A stretch of 8,058 nucleotides of DNA from Bacteroidales bacterium (GTDB lineage Bacteria; Bacteroidota; Bacteroidia; Bacteroidales; JAOZVK01): the NCBI GenBank assembly GCA_029938185.1, contig JAOZVK010000255.1:1-8058 (forward strand), read 5' to 3'. Every line of letters begins with the position of its first letter. Within the stretch, counting starts at the first letter, position 1. This document shows positions 1-5,591 of this stretch, in pieces. The translations under genes were made by a program, and so were the position numbers. The notes beneath the pieces are model-generated. The model searched no databases, had not been told where the DNA came from, and saw only the letters and a list, made by a program, of their open reading frames with translations.

Positions 1-176
1 AAGCTGAACAAGAGGTTATAAAAGAGAAAAATAGAAGAAGAAAAGCAGAAGAAGAAAAAAAACAAGCTAATTTACGAGGGGATATTTATAAATTATTATC
101 TGAGGGCAAAAATAAAGAAGACATCTCAAAAATTAAAAGAATTAGTATTGAAAAAATTAATAAAATACTTGAATAA
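1..176 (+). CDS. C-terminal end of a charged coiled-coil protein (5' part outside the window)
   Basis: Reading from base 3, an open frame runs from the window edge to TAA at 174-176 and gives 57 residues. The first 20 or so residues are almost all Lys, Arg and Glu (for example KEKNRRRKAEEEKKQ), as in a helical or coiled-coil tail. The rest, LRGDIYKLLSEGKNKEDISK followed by IKRISIEKINKILE, has the pattern of a C-terminal helix-turn-helix-like tail: a helix, a Gly turn, then 'I-S-K-I-x-x-I-S-I-E-K-I'. Similar tails end many Rpn/PD-(D/E)XK nuclease-type 'putative transposase' proteins, where the sequence often reads 'G.s.eeIakitgLS.eeI'. That family link is only a resemblance. The catalytic part is not in the window, so the product is left unnamed. 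The frame being coding is fairly safe; the function is not. Confidence 0.6.
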   Translation, partial: AEQEVIKEKNRRRKAEEEKKQANLRGDIYKLLSEGKNKEDISKIKRISIEKINKILE

Positions 177-181
177 CACAG

Positions 182-210
182 TTTGACAAGATTGAGTATG
201 CTAACATTTG
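182..210 (+). promoter_or_regulatory. Possible pepP promoter (Bacteroidota -33/-7 type)
   Basis: TTTG at 182-185 and TAACATTTG at 202-210 resemble the Bacteroidota pair TTTG / TAnnTTTG. The fit is imperfect: the -7 box has three rather than two bases between TA and TTTG, and the spacer is 16 bases, shorter than the usual 17-23. If real, transcription would start near 216 and give a leader of about 74 bases that contains the palindrome at 251-270. Confidence 0.28.
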
Positions 211-250
211 CTTAGTGGCAATTTAAGGCAGTTATATTTATTTACCTTAT

Positions 251-270
251 TAAATAGGTCGTAGACCTTA
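251..270 (-). repeat. Palindromic repeat copy, reverse orientation, upstream of pepP
   Basis: TAAATAGGTCGTAGACCTTA. The core AGGTC-GTA-GACCT is a perfect 5-bp hairpin with a 3-base loop. The reverse complement matches the first 20 bases of the repeat at 1676 with one difference, in the loop. Similarity does not continue clearly beyond the 20 bases. It lies 19 bases before the pepP start codon, so it would sit in the pepP mRNA leader. Confidence 0.75.
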
Positions 271-289
271 ATATTATAATATAAATAAC

Positions 290-1678
290 ATGTTTAAACG
301 AAATACATATACTAAAAGAAGAGAAGTGTTAAAAAAAAGTATTAATTCAGGAATAATACTTATTTTAGGAAACTCAGACTCTCCAATGAATTATCAATCT
401 AATATTTATCAATTCAGACAAGATAGTAATTTTTTATACTATTTTGGTTTAGATTCGCCAAATTTGATAGGAATTATTGATATTGACAATAATACTGATT
501 ATATACTTGGTAACAATGTTGATATTGAAGATATAATATGGATGGGCTATCAACCATCACTAAAAAACAGAGCTTCAGAAGTAGGTGTCAAAAATACAGA
601 TAAATATAATAGCTCTTTTGCTTTTTTTAAAAAAGCGATTAGTAGTGGACGAAAAGTACATTACTTACCACCATATCGTGCTAACAATATTTTGTTATTA
701 AGCGATTTACTTGTTATAAATCATAAGTTTATAAAAAATTATGTGTCGGTAGAATTAATAAAAGCTGTAGTAAAACAAAGGTCAATAAAAGATAAAAATG
801 AAATTGTTGAATTAGAAAAAGCTGTTTCGGTAGGTTACAATATGCACACAACTGCAATGAAAATGGCTAAAGAAGGCGAATGGGAGCAAAACATAGCTGG
901 TAAAATAGAAGGTATTGCAATTTCGGGTGGTGGGACTCTCTCATTTCCTGTTATACTCTCGCAAGATGGACAAACATTACATAATCATTATCACGGAAAT
1001 ATACTCGAAAAAGGTCGCTTGATGATTACTGATGCTGGTGCTGAATCAAGTATGCATTATGCTTGCGATTTTACAAGAACTGTTCCTGTTGGGGGCAAGT
1101 TTTCTCAAAAACAAAAAGAAATATATGAAATAGTTTTACAAGCAAACCAAAATGTAACTGATAATTCAAAACCTAATGTTTTTTATAAAGATATGCACTT
1201 ATTAGCTGCCAAAACTATAACAAATGGGCTTAAAAAAATTGGTTTAATGAAAGGCAATACCGACGAAGCTGTCCGAAATGGAGCGCATGCATTGTTTATG
1301 CCTCATGGTCTTGGACATATGATGGGATTAGATGTTCATGATATGGAAGATTTAGGCGAAGATTATGTAGGGTATAATGAAGAAATATCAAGATCAAACC
1401 AATTTGGACTAGCATATTTACGATTAGGACGGAGATTACAAGAAGGCTTTGTTATAACAAATGAGCCTGGTATATATTTTATTCCACAATTAATTGATAA
1501 ATGGAAAGCAGAAAAAATAAATACTGAATTTATTAATTTTGATAAACTTGAAGATTATAAAACATTTGGAGGAATAAGAATTGAAGACGATTTGCTTATA
1601 ACAAAAGATTCGTGCGAAATGATTGGAAAACATATTCCTAAATCTATTAGCGATATTGAGAATTTAATGCAATCGTAA
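290..1678 (+). CDS. pepP: Xaa-Pro aminopeptidase (aminopeptidase P, M24B family)
   Basis: A cytoplasmic metallopeptidase that removes the N-terminal residue from peptides with proline in second position. The 462 residues split into an N-terminal creatinase/AMP_N-type domain (about 1-150, including the conserved 'FRQDSNFLYYFGLDSPN') and a pita-bread M24 catalytic domain (about 165-450). All five dinuclear-metal ligands are present: D248 and D260 (DAGAES...CDFTRT), H343 (HGLGH), E392 (TNEPGIY) and E432 (GGIRIEDD). The conserved second-shell histidines correspond to H233 (HNHYH), H339 and H350. D248 and D260 are one residue further apart than in E. coli PepP, which fits my recollection of Bacteroidota homologues. 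The ATG at 290 is the first in frame and has an A/T-rich leader without Shine-Dalgarno. There is no signal peptide. It is a single-gene unit, flanked by inverted copies of the palindromic repeat; the downstream copy contains its TAA stop. The family call is firm; peptide preference cannot be read from sequence. Confidence 0.95.
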   Translation: MFKRNTYTKRREVLKKSINSGIILILGNSDSPMNYQSNIYQFRQDSNFLYYFGLDSPNLIGIIDIDNNTDYILGNNVDIEDIIWMGYQPSLKNRASEVGVKNTDKYNSSFAFFKKAISSGRKVHYLPPYRANNILLLSDLLVINHKFIKNYVSVELIKAVVKQRSIKDKNEIVELEKAVSVGYNMHTTAMKMAKEGEWEQNIAGKIEGIAISGGGTLSFPVILSQDGQTLHNHYHGNILEKGRLMITDAGAESSMHYACDFTRTVPVGGKFSQKQKEIYEIVLQANQNVTDNSKPNVFYKDMHLLAAKTITNGLKKIGLMKGNTDEAVRNGAHALFMPHGLGHMMGLDVHDMEDLGEDYVGYNEEISRSNQFGLAYLRLGRRLQEGFVITNEPGIYFIPQLIDKWKAEKINTEFINFDKLEDYKTFGGIRIEDDLLITKDSCEMIGKHIPKSISDIENLMQS

Positions 1679-1783
1679 GGTCTTCGACCTATTTAATGTG
1701 GCTTCATTCTATTAACGTCCTAACTATATGCAACTTAACAAAAGATAAATGTTAAAAACTTTTGTTAGACTACTTAGTAGATC
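1676..1783 (+). repeat. Long palindrome-headed repeat, copy 1
   Basis: It starts with TAAGGTCTTCGACCTATTTA, whose first three bases are the pepP stop codon. AGGTC-TTC-GACCT forms a hairpin. The conserved head runs 29 bases to GTGGCTT (1704). The body ends in TTTTGTTAGACTACTTA (1760-1776) and AGATC. Copy 2 at 1951-2062 matches along its whole length at roughly 80% by hand alignment. The reverse-strand copy at 5429-5533 has an identical 29-base head and a 16/17 match to the tail. No promoter-like box precedes this copy. Confidence 0.8.
1696..1755 (+). other. Mini-ORF in repeat copy 1 (19 codons)
   Basis: ATG to TAA encodes MWLHSINVLTICNLTKDKC. It aligns with the 20-codon frame at 1971-2033 after a single 3-base insertion, sharing MWL, HS, LTI, NL, K and the terminal Cys. 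Most base differences between the two change the amino acid, so selection for the peptide is not shown; the frame may be preserved by chance within a recent repeat. No ribosome site can be judged because these genes lack Shine-Dalgarno sequences. Confidence 0.25.
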
Positions 1784-1861
1784 AGTAGTTATAAACTAAA
1801 AGTAAAAAGTTTGTTCCTATTTTTTATTTGTAATATCTTTATAATAAAAATATTATAGTAA

Positions 1862-1881
1862 TAAATAGGTCGAAGACCTTA
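1862..1881 (-). repeat. Palindromic repeat copy, reverse orientation
   Basis: TAAATAGGTCGAAGACCTTA is the exact reverse complement of the first 20 bases of the repeat at 1676. The longer body of the repeat is not recognisable to its left. It faces the forward copy at 1951 across 69 bases, the same head-to-head arrangement as 5514-5533 and 5592-5613. Confidence 0.8.
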
Positions 1882-1899
1882 GTTATTAGAAAATGTTAA

Positions 1900-1929
1900 T
1901 TGTATTTTGAAAGAAATAGTATAACTTTG
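1900..1929 (+). promoter_or_regulatory. Candidate promoter for the exporter gene
   Basis: TTG (1900-1902), a 19-base spacer, then TAACTTTG (1922-1929) matches the Bacteroidota primary sigma consensus TTG-N17-23-TAnnTTTG. Transcription would begin near 1936, leaving a long leader of about 320 bases before the ATG at 2254. That leader contains repeat copy 2 and the 92-base module. It could instead drive a separate short RNA. Confidence 0.5.
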
Positions 1930-1950
1930 TTTTTATATCTAAATAAACAA

Positions 1951-2062
1951 TAAGGTTTTCGACATATTTAATGTGGCTTATGCATTCTTTTAACACTCTA
2001 ACAATACGCAATTTAATAAAAAATCAATGTTGAAAAACTTGTGTCATACTATTTAAGTGATC
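1951..2062 (+). repeat. Long palindrome-headed repeat, copy 2
   Basis: The head matches copy 1 at 27 of 29 bases (TAAGGTTTTCGACATATTTA, then ATGTGGCTT). The two changes break the AGGTC/GACCT pairing, so this hairpin is degraded. Similarity to copy 1 continues through the body to GATC at 2059-2062 (about 62 of 81 positions, with a 3-base and a 1-base gap, by hand). It starts 21 bases after the promoter-like TAACTTTG, so it would be the first part of the exporter leader RNA. Confidence 0.78.
1971..2033 (+). other. Mini-ORF in repeat copy 2 (20 codons)
   Basis: ATG to TGA encodes MWLMHSFNTLTIRNLIKNQC. It is the counterpart of the frame at 1696-1755 with one extra Met codon. It would be the first ATG frame in the transcript from the candidate promoter at 1900-1929, so it could act as an upstream leader ORF. 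Translation is unproven and the stop codon differs from its sister copy (TGA against TAA). Confidence 0.27.
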
Positions 2063-2125
2063 TTATAAAAAAATTTCGACATTTATTTTTATTAAATTGC
2101 ATATTAATGGAATGCGTAAGGAATC

Positions 2126-2217
2126 GTTAAGTAGGTCATCATATAAAATTGACACTTTTATTTTTTATATTATGCTGTTTATCAAGCGTAAGCAAAATTA
2201 TCAATTGTCCATTATCA
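2126..2217 (+). repeat. 92-base upstream module, copy A (before the exporter gene)
   Basis: It aligns without gaps to 5673-5764. Block 1 (2126-2158, with GTAGGTCATC, TATAAAAT and GACACTTT) matches at 30 of 33 bases. The 27-base middle is essentially unrelated (10 of 27). Block 2 (2186-2217, GCGTAAGCAAAATTATCAAT then TGT, ending ATTATCA) matches at 30 of 32. Two conserved blocks with fixed spacing ahead of two unrelated genes suggest either a regulatory module or a mobile sequence with functional ends. The part around TATCAATTG also resembles simple repeats common in Bacteroidota intergenic DNA. Confidence 0.7.
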
Positions 2218-2253
2218 TTTGTTGAATAATTATTAAAATAAAAAAATAGAAAT

Positions 2254-3366
2254 ATGCTACTTGAGATAGTGAAACATACAATTATGATTACAGTTTTTGT
2301 AATGGTAATGATGCTAATAATTGAATATTTAACAGTACAAACTAAAGGTAAGTGGAGCTTGCCACTAAGAAAAAACTCATGGTTACAAATTCTTTTTGCA
2401 GGTATAATGGGATTAATTCCAGGTTGTTTAGGTACGTTTATGATAGTTTCATTGTACTCGCATCGTATTCTTAATTTTGCTGCTTTAGTAACAGTTATGA
2501 TTGCAACATCTGGCGATGAGGCTTTTGTAATGTTTTCGATGATACCCGAAAAGGCATTGATAATTATGGGAATTGTTTTTATAATTGCAATTATTGTTGG
2601 TTTTGTTTTAAATATCTTTTTTAAGGATAAAAACTTGATGTTAAGTACAAACAATCATTACAAAATACACAAACACGAGGAAAATTGTATTTGCTATGAA
2701 CCAAAGGGTATAATACCACAACTTAGAAATATTAGTTTTCAGCGTGCAATACTAATTATATCATCAGTAATTATTATTAGTTTACTAATTACAGGAGATA
2801 TTGGTGCAAGCCATGAATATAAAAGTTTATCAAAAACCGAATCTATTACAAACGAACACAATCATTCGCATGATGACAATTCGGAACATAAACATTCTAA
2901 TAAATTTGGCTGGGAACGAATTACTTTTCTAATAGTTAGTTTTATTAGTCTGTTAATAATTATTACTGTTCCCGACCATTTTCTACATCACCATTTGTGG
3001 GAACATATAGTATTAAAGCATTTTCTTAAAATTTTCTTATGGACTTTTGGTGCTTTTTTCTTTATTCATATTCTAAATGATTATATGAATGTTAATGAGT
3101 GGATTCAATCTAATGTTATATATATATTAATACTTGCAGTAATTATTGGTTTAATACCAGAATCGGGACCACACATTGTTTTTATTTCGCTTTTTATTTC
3201 AGGTGCAATTCCTTTTAGTGTTCTTTTGGCAAATTCAATTGTTCAAGATGGTCATGGCTCAATTCCACTTTTAGCCGAATCGCAAAAAAGTTTTATTGTA
3301 ATGAAAGCTATTAATCTAATTGTTGGGCTACTTGTTGGATTGATTGGAGTATATTTTAGGTTTTAG
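2254..3366 (+). CDS. Putative 10-TM heavy-metal exporter (ArsP_2 / DUF2899 type, 'putative manganese transporter')
   Basis: A 370-residue inner-membrane protein with about ten hydrophobic segments (near 8-25, 44-68, 72-95, 97-122, 161-180, 221-238, 255-275, 286-305, 307-327 and 346-369). Two related halves are visible: GLIPGCLGTF at 53-62 and GLIPESGPHI at 299-308, each followed by a similar membrane segment and an acidic/Gly loop (SGDEA at 86-90, QDGHG at 331-335). Possible metal-binding residues are clustered: H139, H141, C145 and C147; the His/Asp-rich loop 200-217 (NEHNHSHDD and EHKH); and PDHFLHHHLWEH at 240-251. This architecture fits the ArsP_2 family of putative metal exporters, distinct from ArsP_1 permeases; the family name is from memory. 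The metal carried is not determined; Mn, Zn, Cu or arsenical are all possible. It forms a single-gene unit with an A-rich leader and no Shine-Dalgarno, converging on dxs. Confidence 0.72.
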   Translation: MLLEIVKHTIMITVFVMVMMLIIEYLTVQTKGKWSLPLRKNSWLQILFAGIMGLIPGCLGTFMIVSLYSHRILNFAALVTVMIATSGDEAFVMFSMIPEKALIIMGIVFIIAIIVGFVLNIFFKDKNLMLSTNNHYKIHKHEENCICYEPKGIIPQLRNISFQRAILIISSVIIISLLITGDIGASHEYKSLSKTESITNEHNHSHDDNSEHKHSNKFGWERITFLIVSFISLLIIITVPDHFLHHHLWEHIVLKHFLKIFLWTFGAFFFIHILNDYMNVNEWIQSNVIYILILAVIIGLIPESGPHIVFISLFISGAIPFSVLLANSIVQDGHGSIPLLAESQKSFIVMKAINLIVGLLVGLIGVYFRF

Positions 3367-3418
3367 ACAGACTACTGTATTAAGTTTATAAATGCAATAA
3401 TTTGACAGGATTTACATG

Positions 3419-3449
3419 ATTAGGAAATGACGAATTATAAATTCCTAAT
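3419..3449. terminator. Possible bidirectional terminator hairpin between the exporter gene and dxs
   Basis: ATTAGGAA (3419-3426) pairs perfectly with TTCCTAAT (3442-3449), an 8-bp stem with a 15-base loop that overlaps the dxs stop codon (3445-3447). The stem is AT-rich and no clear T-run follows on either strand, so it is a weak candidate. The two genes converge here over 78 bases. Confidence 0.3.
3422..3443 (+). repeat. 22-base repeat at the dxs 3' end, copy 1
   Basis: AGGAAATGACGAATTATAAA plus TT is the exact reverse complement of 6858-6879. It abuts the stop of dxs; its partner lies shortly downstream of the radical-SAM gene. The preceding bases (3401-3421, TTTGACAGGATTTACATGAT) also look like a widespread intergenic repeat sequence, judged from memory only. 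Confidence 0.7.
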
Positions 3450-5400
3450 TCCTTATATGTCGAATATTTTTAATATTTTCAATTATTTTTTTTTTATCAG
3501 TTTGTGTAAGCATTTCTTTTGCTTTATTATAAATGCTTTCTGAATCGTATCCACATTCTTTATATAATTCGTCTTGGGTACCATGCTCAATAAATTTGTC
3601 AGGTATACCAAGTCTTGCAACTTTGGCACTATAATTATTATCAACCATAAATTCGATAACAGCACTAGCAAAGCCACCAACTAAAGTACCATCTTCAACA
3701 GTAATAATTTTATTGTGATTATTAAAAATTTTGTGTAATAAATTTTCATCAAGTGGTTTAACAAATCTCATATCATAATGAGCAATTTTTATATCTTCGA
3801 GTTCAAATCTTTCGTATAATTTAGTTAGTTGTGCACCAATAGCCCCTATTGTTAGTATAGCAATATCATTTCCTTCAAGTAAAATTCTGGCTTTTCCAAT
3901 TTCAATTTTTTTCATAGGAAGTTCCCAGTCTGGCATAATTCCCTTACCTCTTGGGTATCTAATAGAAAATGGTCCCATATCTTTTAACTGAGCTGTATAC
4001 ATTAAGTTTCTAAGTTCCTCCTCATCCATAGGAGCTGCAACTATCATATTTGGAACGGTTCTCATAAATGCCAAATCATAGGCACCATGATGTGTAGCAC
4101 CATCGGACCCAACAAGCCCTCCCCTATCAAGACAAAAAACAACATTAAGTTTCTGAAGAGCAACATCATGAATTACCTGATCATATGCTCGTTGCATAAA
4201 CGAAGAATATATATTACAAAAAGGTATTAATCCTTGAGTAGCAAGTCCAGCCGAAAATGTAACAGCATGTTGTTCTGCAATTCCAACATCGAAAGCTCTA
4301 TCTGGCATTTTTTCCATCATAATATTTAGCGACGAACCTGTTGGCATTGCAGGAGTGATACCAACAATTTTCTTATTTTTTTCGGCAAGTTCTACAATTG
4401 TATGTCCAAATACATCTTGGAATTTTGGGGGCGTTGGTTTGTTACTTTTAATAATTATTTTTTCGCCAGTATCTTTATTGAAAAGTCCGGGAGCATGCCA
4501 AGCTGTTTGGTCTAATTCGGCTTGTTTGAAACCTTTACCTTTTTTGGTAAGACAGTGTAGTAATTTGGGTCCAGGAATATCTTTTAAATCTTTTAGCACT
4601 TGTGTTAGGTGCGTAACATCGTGTCCATCAACAGGACCAAAATATCTAAAATTTAGTGCTTCAAATAAATTACTCTGTCGAAGTATTATTGATTTTATAC
4701 CATTTTCAATTTTTTGAATAAACGATTGAGTATTTGGTCCAAACTTTTTTACTTTTCCCAAAACATTCCAGATCTCGTCTTTTACCTTATTATATGTGCG
4801 TGATGTTGTAATATCAAGCAAATAATCATTCAATGCACCCACATTAGGGTCAATTGCCATGTGATTGTCGTTTAGTATTACCAAAATATTAGAATTTTGA
4901 ATACCTGCATTATTTAAACCCTCGAAAGCTAAACCTGCTGTCATTGAACCATCGCCAATTACTGCAACAATGTTTCTGTTTTTTTCATTTTTATACTGCG
5001 ATGCAAGTGCCATTCCCAAGGCACCCGAAATTGATGTTGAAGAATGACCTACACCAAATGAGTCATATTTACTTTCGCTTGGTGATGGAAAACCACTAAT
5101 GCCTTTATATTTTCGGTTTGTATGAAAAGCCTCTCTTCTTCCTGTTAATATTTTATGACCATATGCTTGATGTCCAACGTCCCACACAATTTTATCATAG
5201 GGTGTATTATATATATAATGTAATGCAACAGTAAGTTCAACAACTCCAAGACTTGCTCCAAAGTGTCCTGGATTAGATGATACTACATCAATTATAAACT
5301 CTCTTAGTTCTTTACTTACTTGGATTAAATCGTCCTCTTTTAGTTTTCTTAAATCTGAAGGATATTTAATATTATTTAAAAAATATTTTGAATTATCCAT
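3445..5400 (-). CDS. dxs: 1-deoxy-D-xylulose-5-phosphate synthase
   Basis: A cytoplasmic thiamine-diphosphate enzyme that condenses pyruvate and glyceraldehyde-3-phosphate to DXP, the first step of the MEP route to isoprenoid precursors. The 651 residues show the full family layout: an N-terminal TPP domain with H46 (NPGHFG), H77 in DVGHQAYGHK, the thiamine motif GDG at 149-151 followed by LNDN, and FGPVDGH at 254-260; a central domain with the catalytic Glu E376 in GIAEQHAVTF and DRGGLVGSDG from 425; RYPRG; and a C-terminal transketolase domain with DMRFVKPLD. E. coli Dxs is about 620 residues, so this is a full-length, slightly long version. The ATG at 5400 gives the family's usual N-terminus. 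The gene stands alone, converging on the exporter and divergent from the radical-SAM gene. Its leader of about 130 bases consists mostly of a copy of the long repeat. Confidence 0.97.
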   Translation of the reverse strand: MDNSKYFLNNIKYPSDLRKLKEDDLIQVSKELREFIIDVVSSNPGHFGASLGVVELTVALHYIYNTPYDKIVWDVGHQAYGHKILTGRREAFHTNRKYKGISGFPSPSESKYDSFGVGHSSTSISGALGMALASQYKNEKNRNIVAVIGDGSMTAGLAFEGLNNAGIQNSNILVILNDNHMAIDPNVGALNDYLLDITTSRTYNKVKDEIWNVLGKVKKFGPNTQSFIQKIENGIKSIILRQSNLFEALNFRYFGPVDGHDVTHLTQVLKDLKDIPGPKLLHCLTKKGKGFKQAELDQTAWHAPGLFNKDTGEKIIIKSNKPTPPKFQDVFGHTIVELAEKNKKIVGITPAMPTGSSLNIMMEKMPDRAFDVGIAEQHAVTFSAGLATQGLIPFCNIYSSFMQRAYDQVIHDVALQKLNVVFCLDRGGLVGSDGATHHGAYDLAFMRTVPNMIVAAPMDEEELRNLMYTAQLKDMGPFSIRYPRGKGIMPDWELPMKKIEIGKARILLEGNDIAILTIGAIGAQLTKLYERFELEDIKIAHYDMRFVKPLDENLLHKIFNNHNKIITVEDGTLVGGFASAVIEFMVDNNYSAKVARLGIPDKFIEHGTQDELYKECGYDSESIYNKAKEMLTQTDKKKIIENIKNIRHIRN

Positions 5401-5428
5401 ATTAATTTGTTGTTTTAGGAATATTATT

Positions 5429-5533
5429 TAAGTAGTCTTACAAAAAATTTTCGGCATTTGTTTTCATATAATTAACAATATAACAGTAGTTTGTGAAAAT
5501 GTGTAAGCCACATTAAATAGGTCGAAGACCTTA
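5429..5533 (-). repeat. Long palindrome-headed repeat, reverse copy forming the dxs leader
   Basis: On the reverse strand the head (5533 down to 5505) is identical over 29 bases to copy 1 at 1676-1704, including the intact AGGTC-TTC-GACCT hairpin. The tail TTTTGTAAGACTACTTA (5445 down to 5429) matches copy 1 at 16 of 17 bases. The middle is diverged but nearly equal in length (67 against 64 bases between GGCTT and ACTACTTA). It begins 3 bases after the dxs -7 box and ends 28 bases before the dxs ATG, so it would be nearly the whole 5' leader, with the hairpin at the RNA's 5' end. Confidence 0.8.
5472..5513 (-). other. Mini-ORF in the dxs leader repeat (13 codons)
   Basis: ATG to TAA encodes MWLTHFHKLLLYC. 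It starts at the same ATG of the repeat head as the frames at 1696 and 1971 and also ends in Cys before the stop, but is shorter and otherwise weakly similar. If the promoter at 5537-5544 is right, it is an upstream ORF in the dxs leader. Translation is unproven. Confidence 0.25.
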
Positions 5534-5536
5534 GTG

Positions 5537-5544
5537 CAAAGATA
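5537..5544 (-). promoter_or_regulatory. Candidate dxs promoter (-7 box TATCTTTG)
   Basis: On the reverse strand the sequence TATCTTTGCAC is a perfect match to the Bacteroidota -7 element TAnnTTTG. A -33 TTG is not found at the right distance; the closest is TGG 19 bases upstream (5564-5566). Transcription would start near 5531, inside the head of the palindromic repeat, giving a leader of about 130 bases. Confidence 0.55.
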
Positions 5545-5591
5545 CGAATTATATTTAAGACTACCATTCTATTATAATCGTTGCTTTTAAC

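Larger units (their letters stand above)
1679..2253. other. 575-base gene-free stretch made mostly of repeats
   Basis: I see no gene of ordinary size on either strand. In order it holds the long repeat copy 1 (to 1783), an AT-rich stretch with a short CTACTTAGTAG palindrome (1770-1780), a reverse 20-base palindrome (1862-1881), a promoter-like pair (1900-1929), the long repeat copy 2 (1951-2062), an AT-rich stretch, and a 92-base module (2126-2217) also found before the radical-SAM gene. The 36 bases before the exporter ATG are nearly pure A/T. A longer reverse-strand frame covering about 2139-2654 is the shadow of the exporter gene. Confidence 0.8.

Noticed and set aside
1676..2062. CRISPR array
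   Set aside because: The repeats are irregular in spacing, occur in both orientations, and are separated by diverged copies of one another rather than unique equal-length spacers. No cas gene is present.
2026..2083. 58-base imperfect palindrome (AATGTTGAAAA ... TTTCGACATT)
   Set aside because: The two halves match at only about 18 of 29 positions in very AT-rich DNA. Related sequence near 5430-5476 hints that it may be real, but not strongly enough to list.
2186..2221. Promoter at TATCATTTG (2213-2221) closer to the exporter gene
   Set aside because: The box has an extra base between TA and TTTG, and no TTG lies 17-23 bases upstream. The similar position in copy B reads TATCAATTG and does not keep TTTG.
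2139..2654. Open reverse-strand frame of 171 codons opposite the exporter gene start
   Set aside because: It overlaps the well-supported exporter gene, is made of low-complexity Ile/Thr/Lys-rich sequence, and matches the expected antisense shadow of a hydrophobic membrane protein in AT-rich DNA.
3483..3680. Reverse frame of 65 codons inside dxs
   Set aside because: Out-of-frame reading of dxs on the same strand; no family features.
4355..4717. Forward frame of 120 codons inside dxs
   Set aside because: Antisense shadow of dxs, whose motifs are intact in the other strand.
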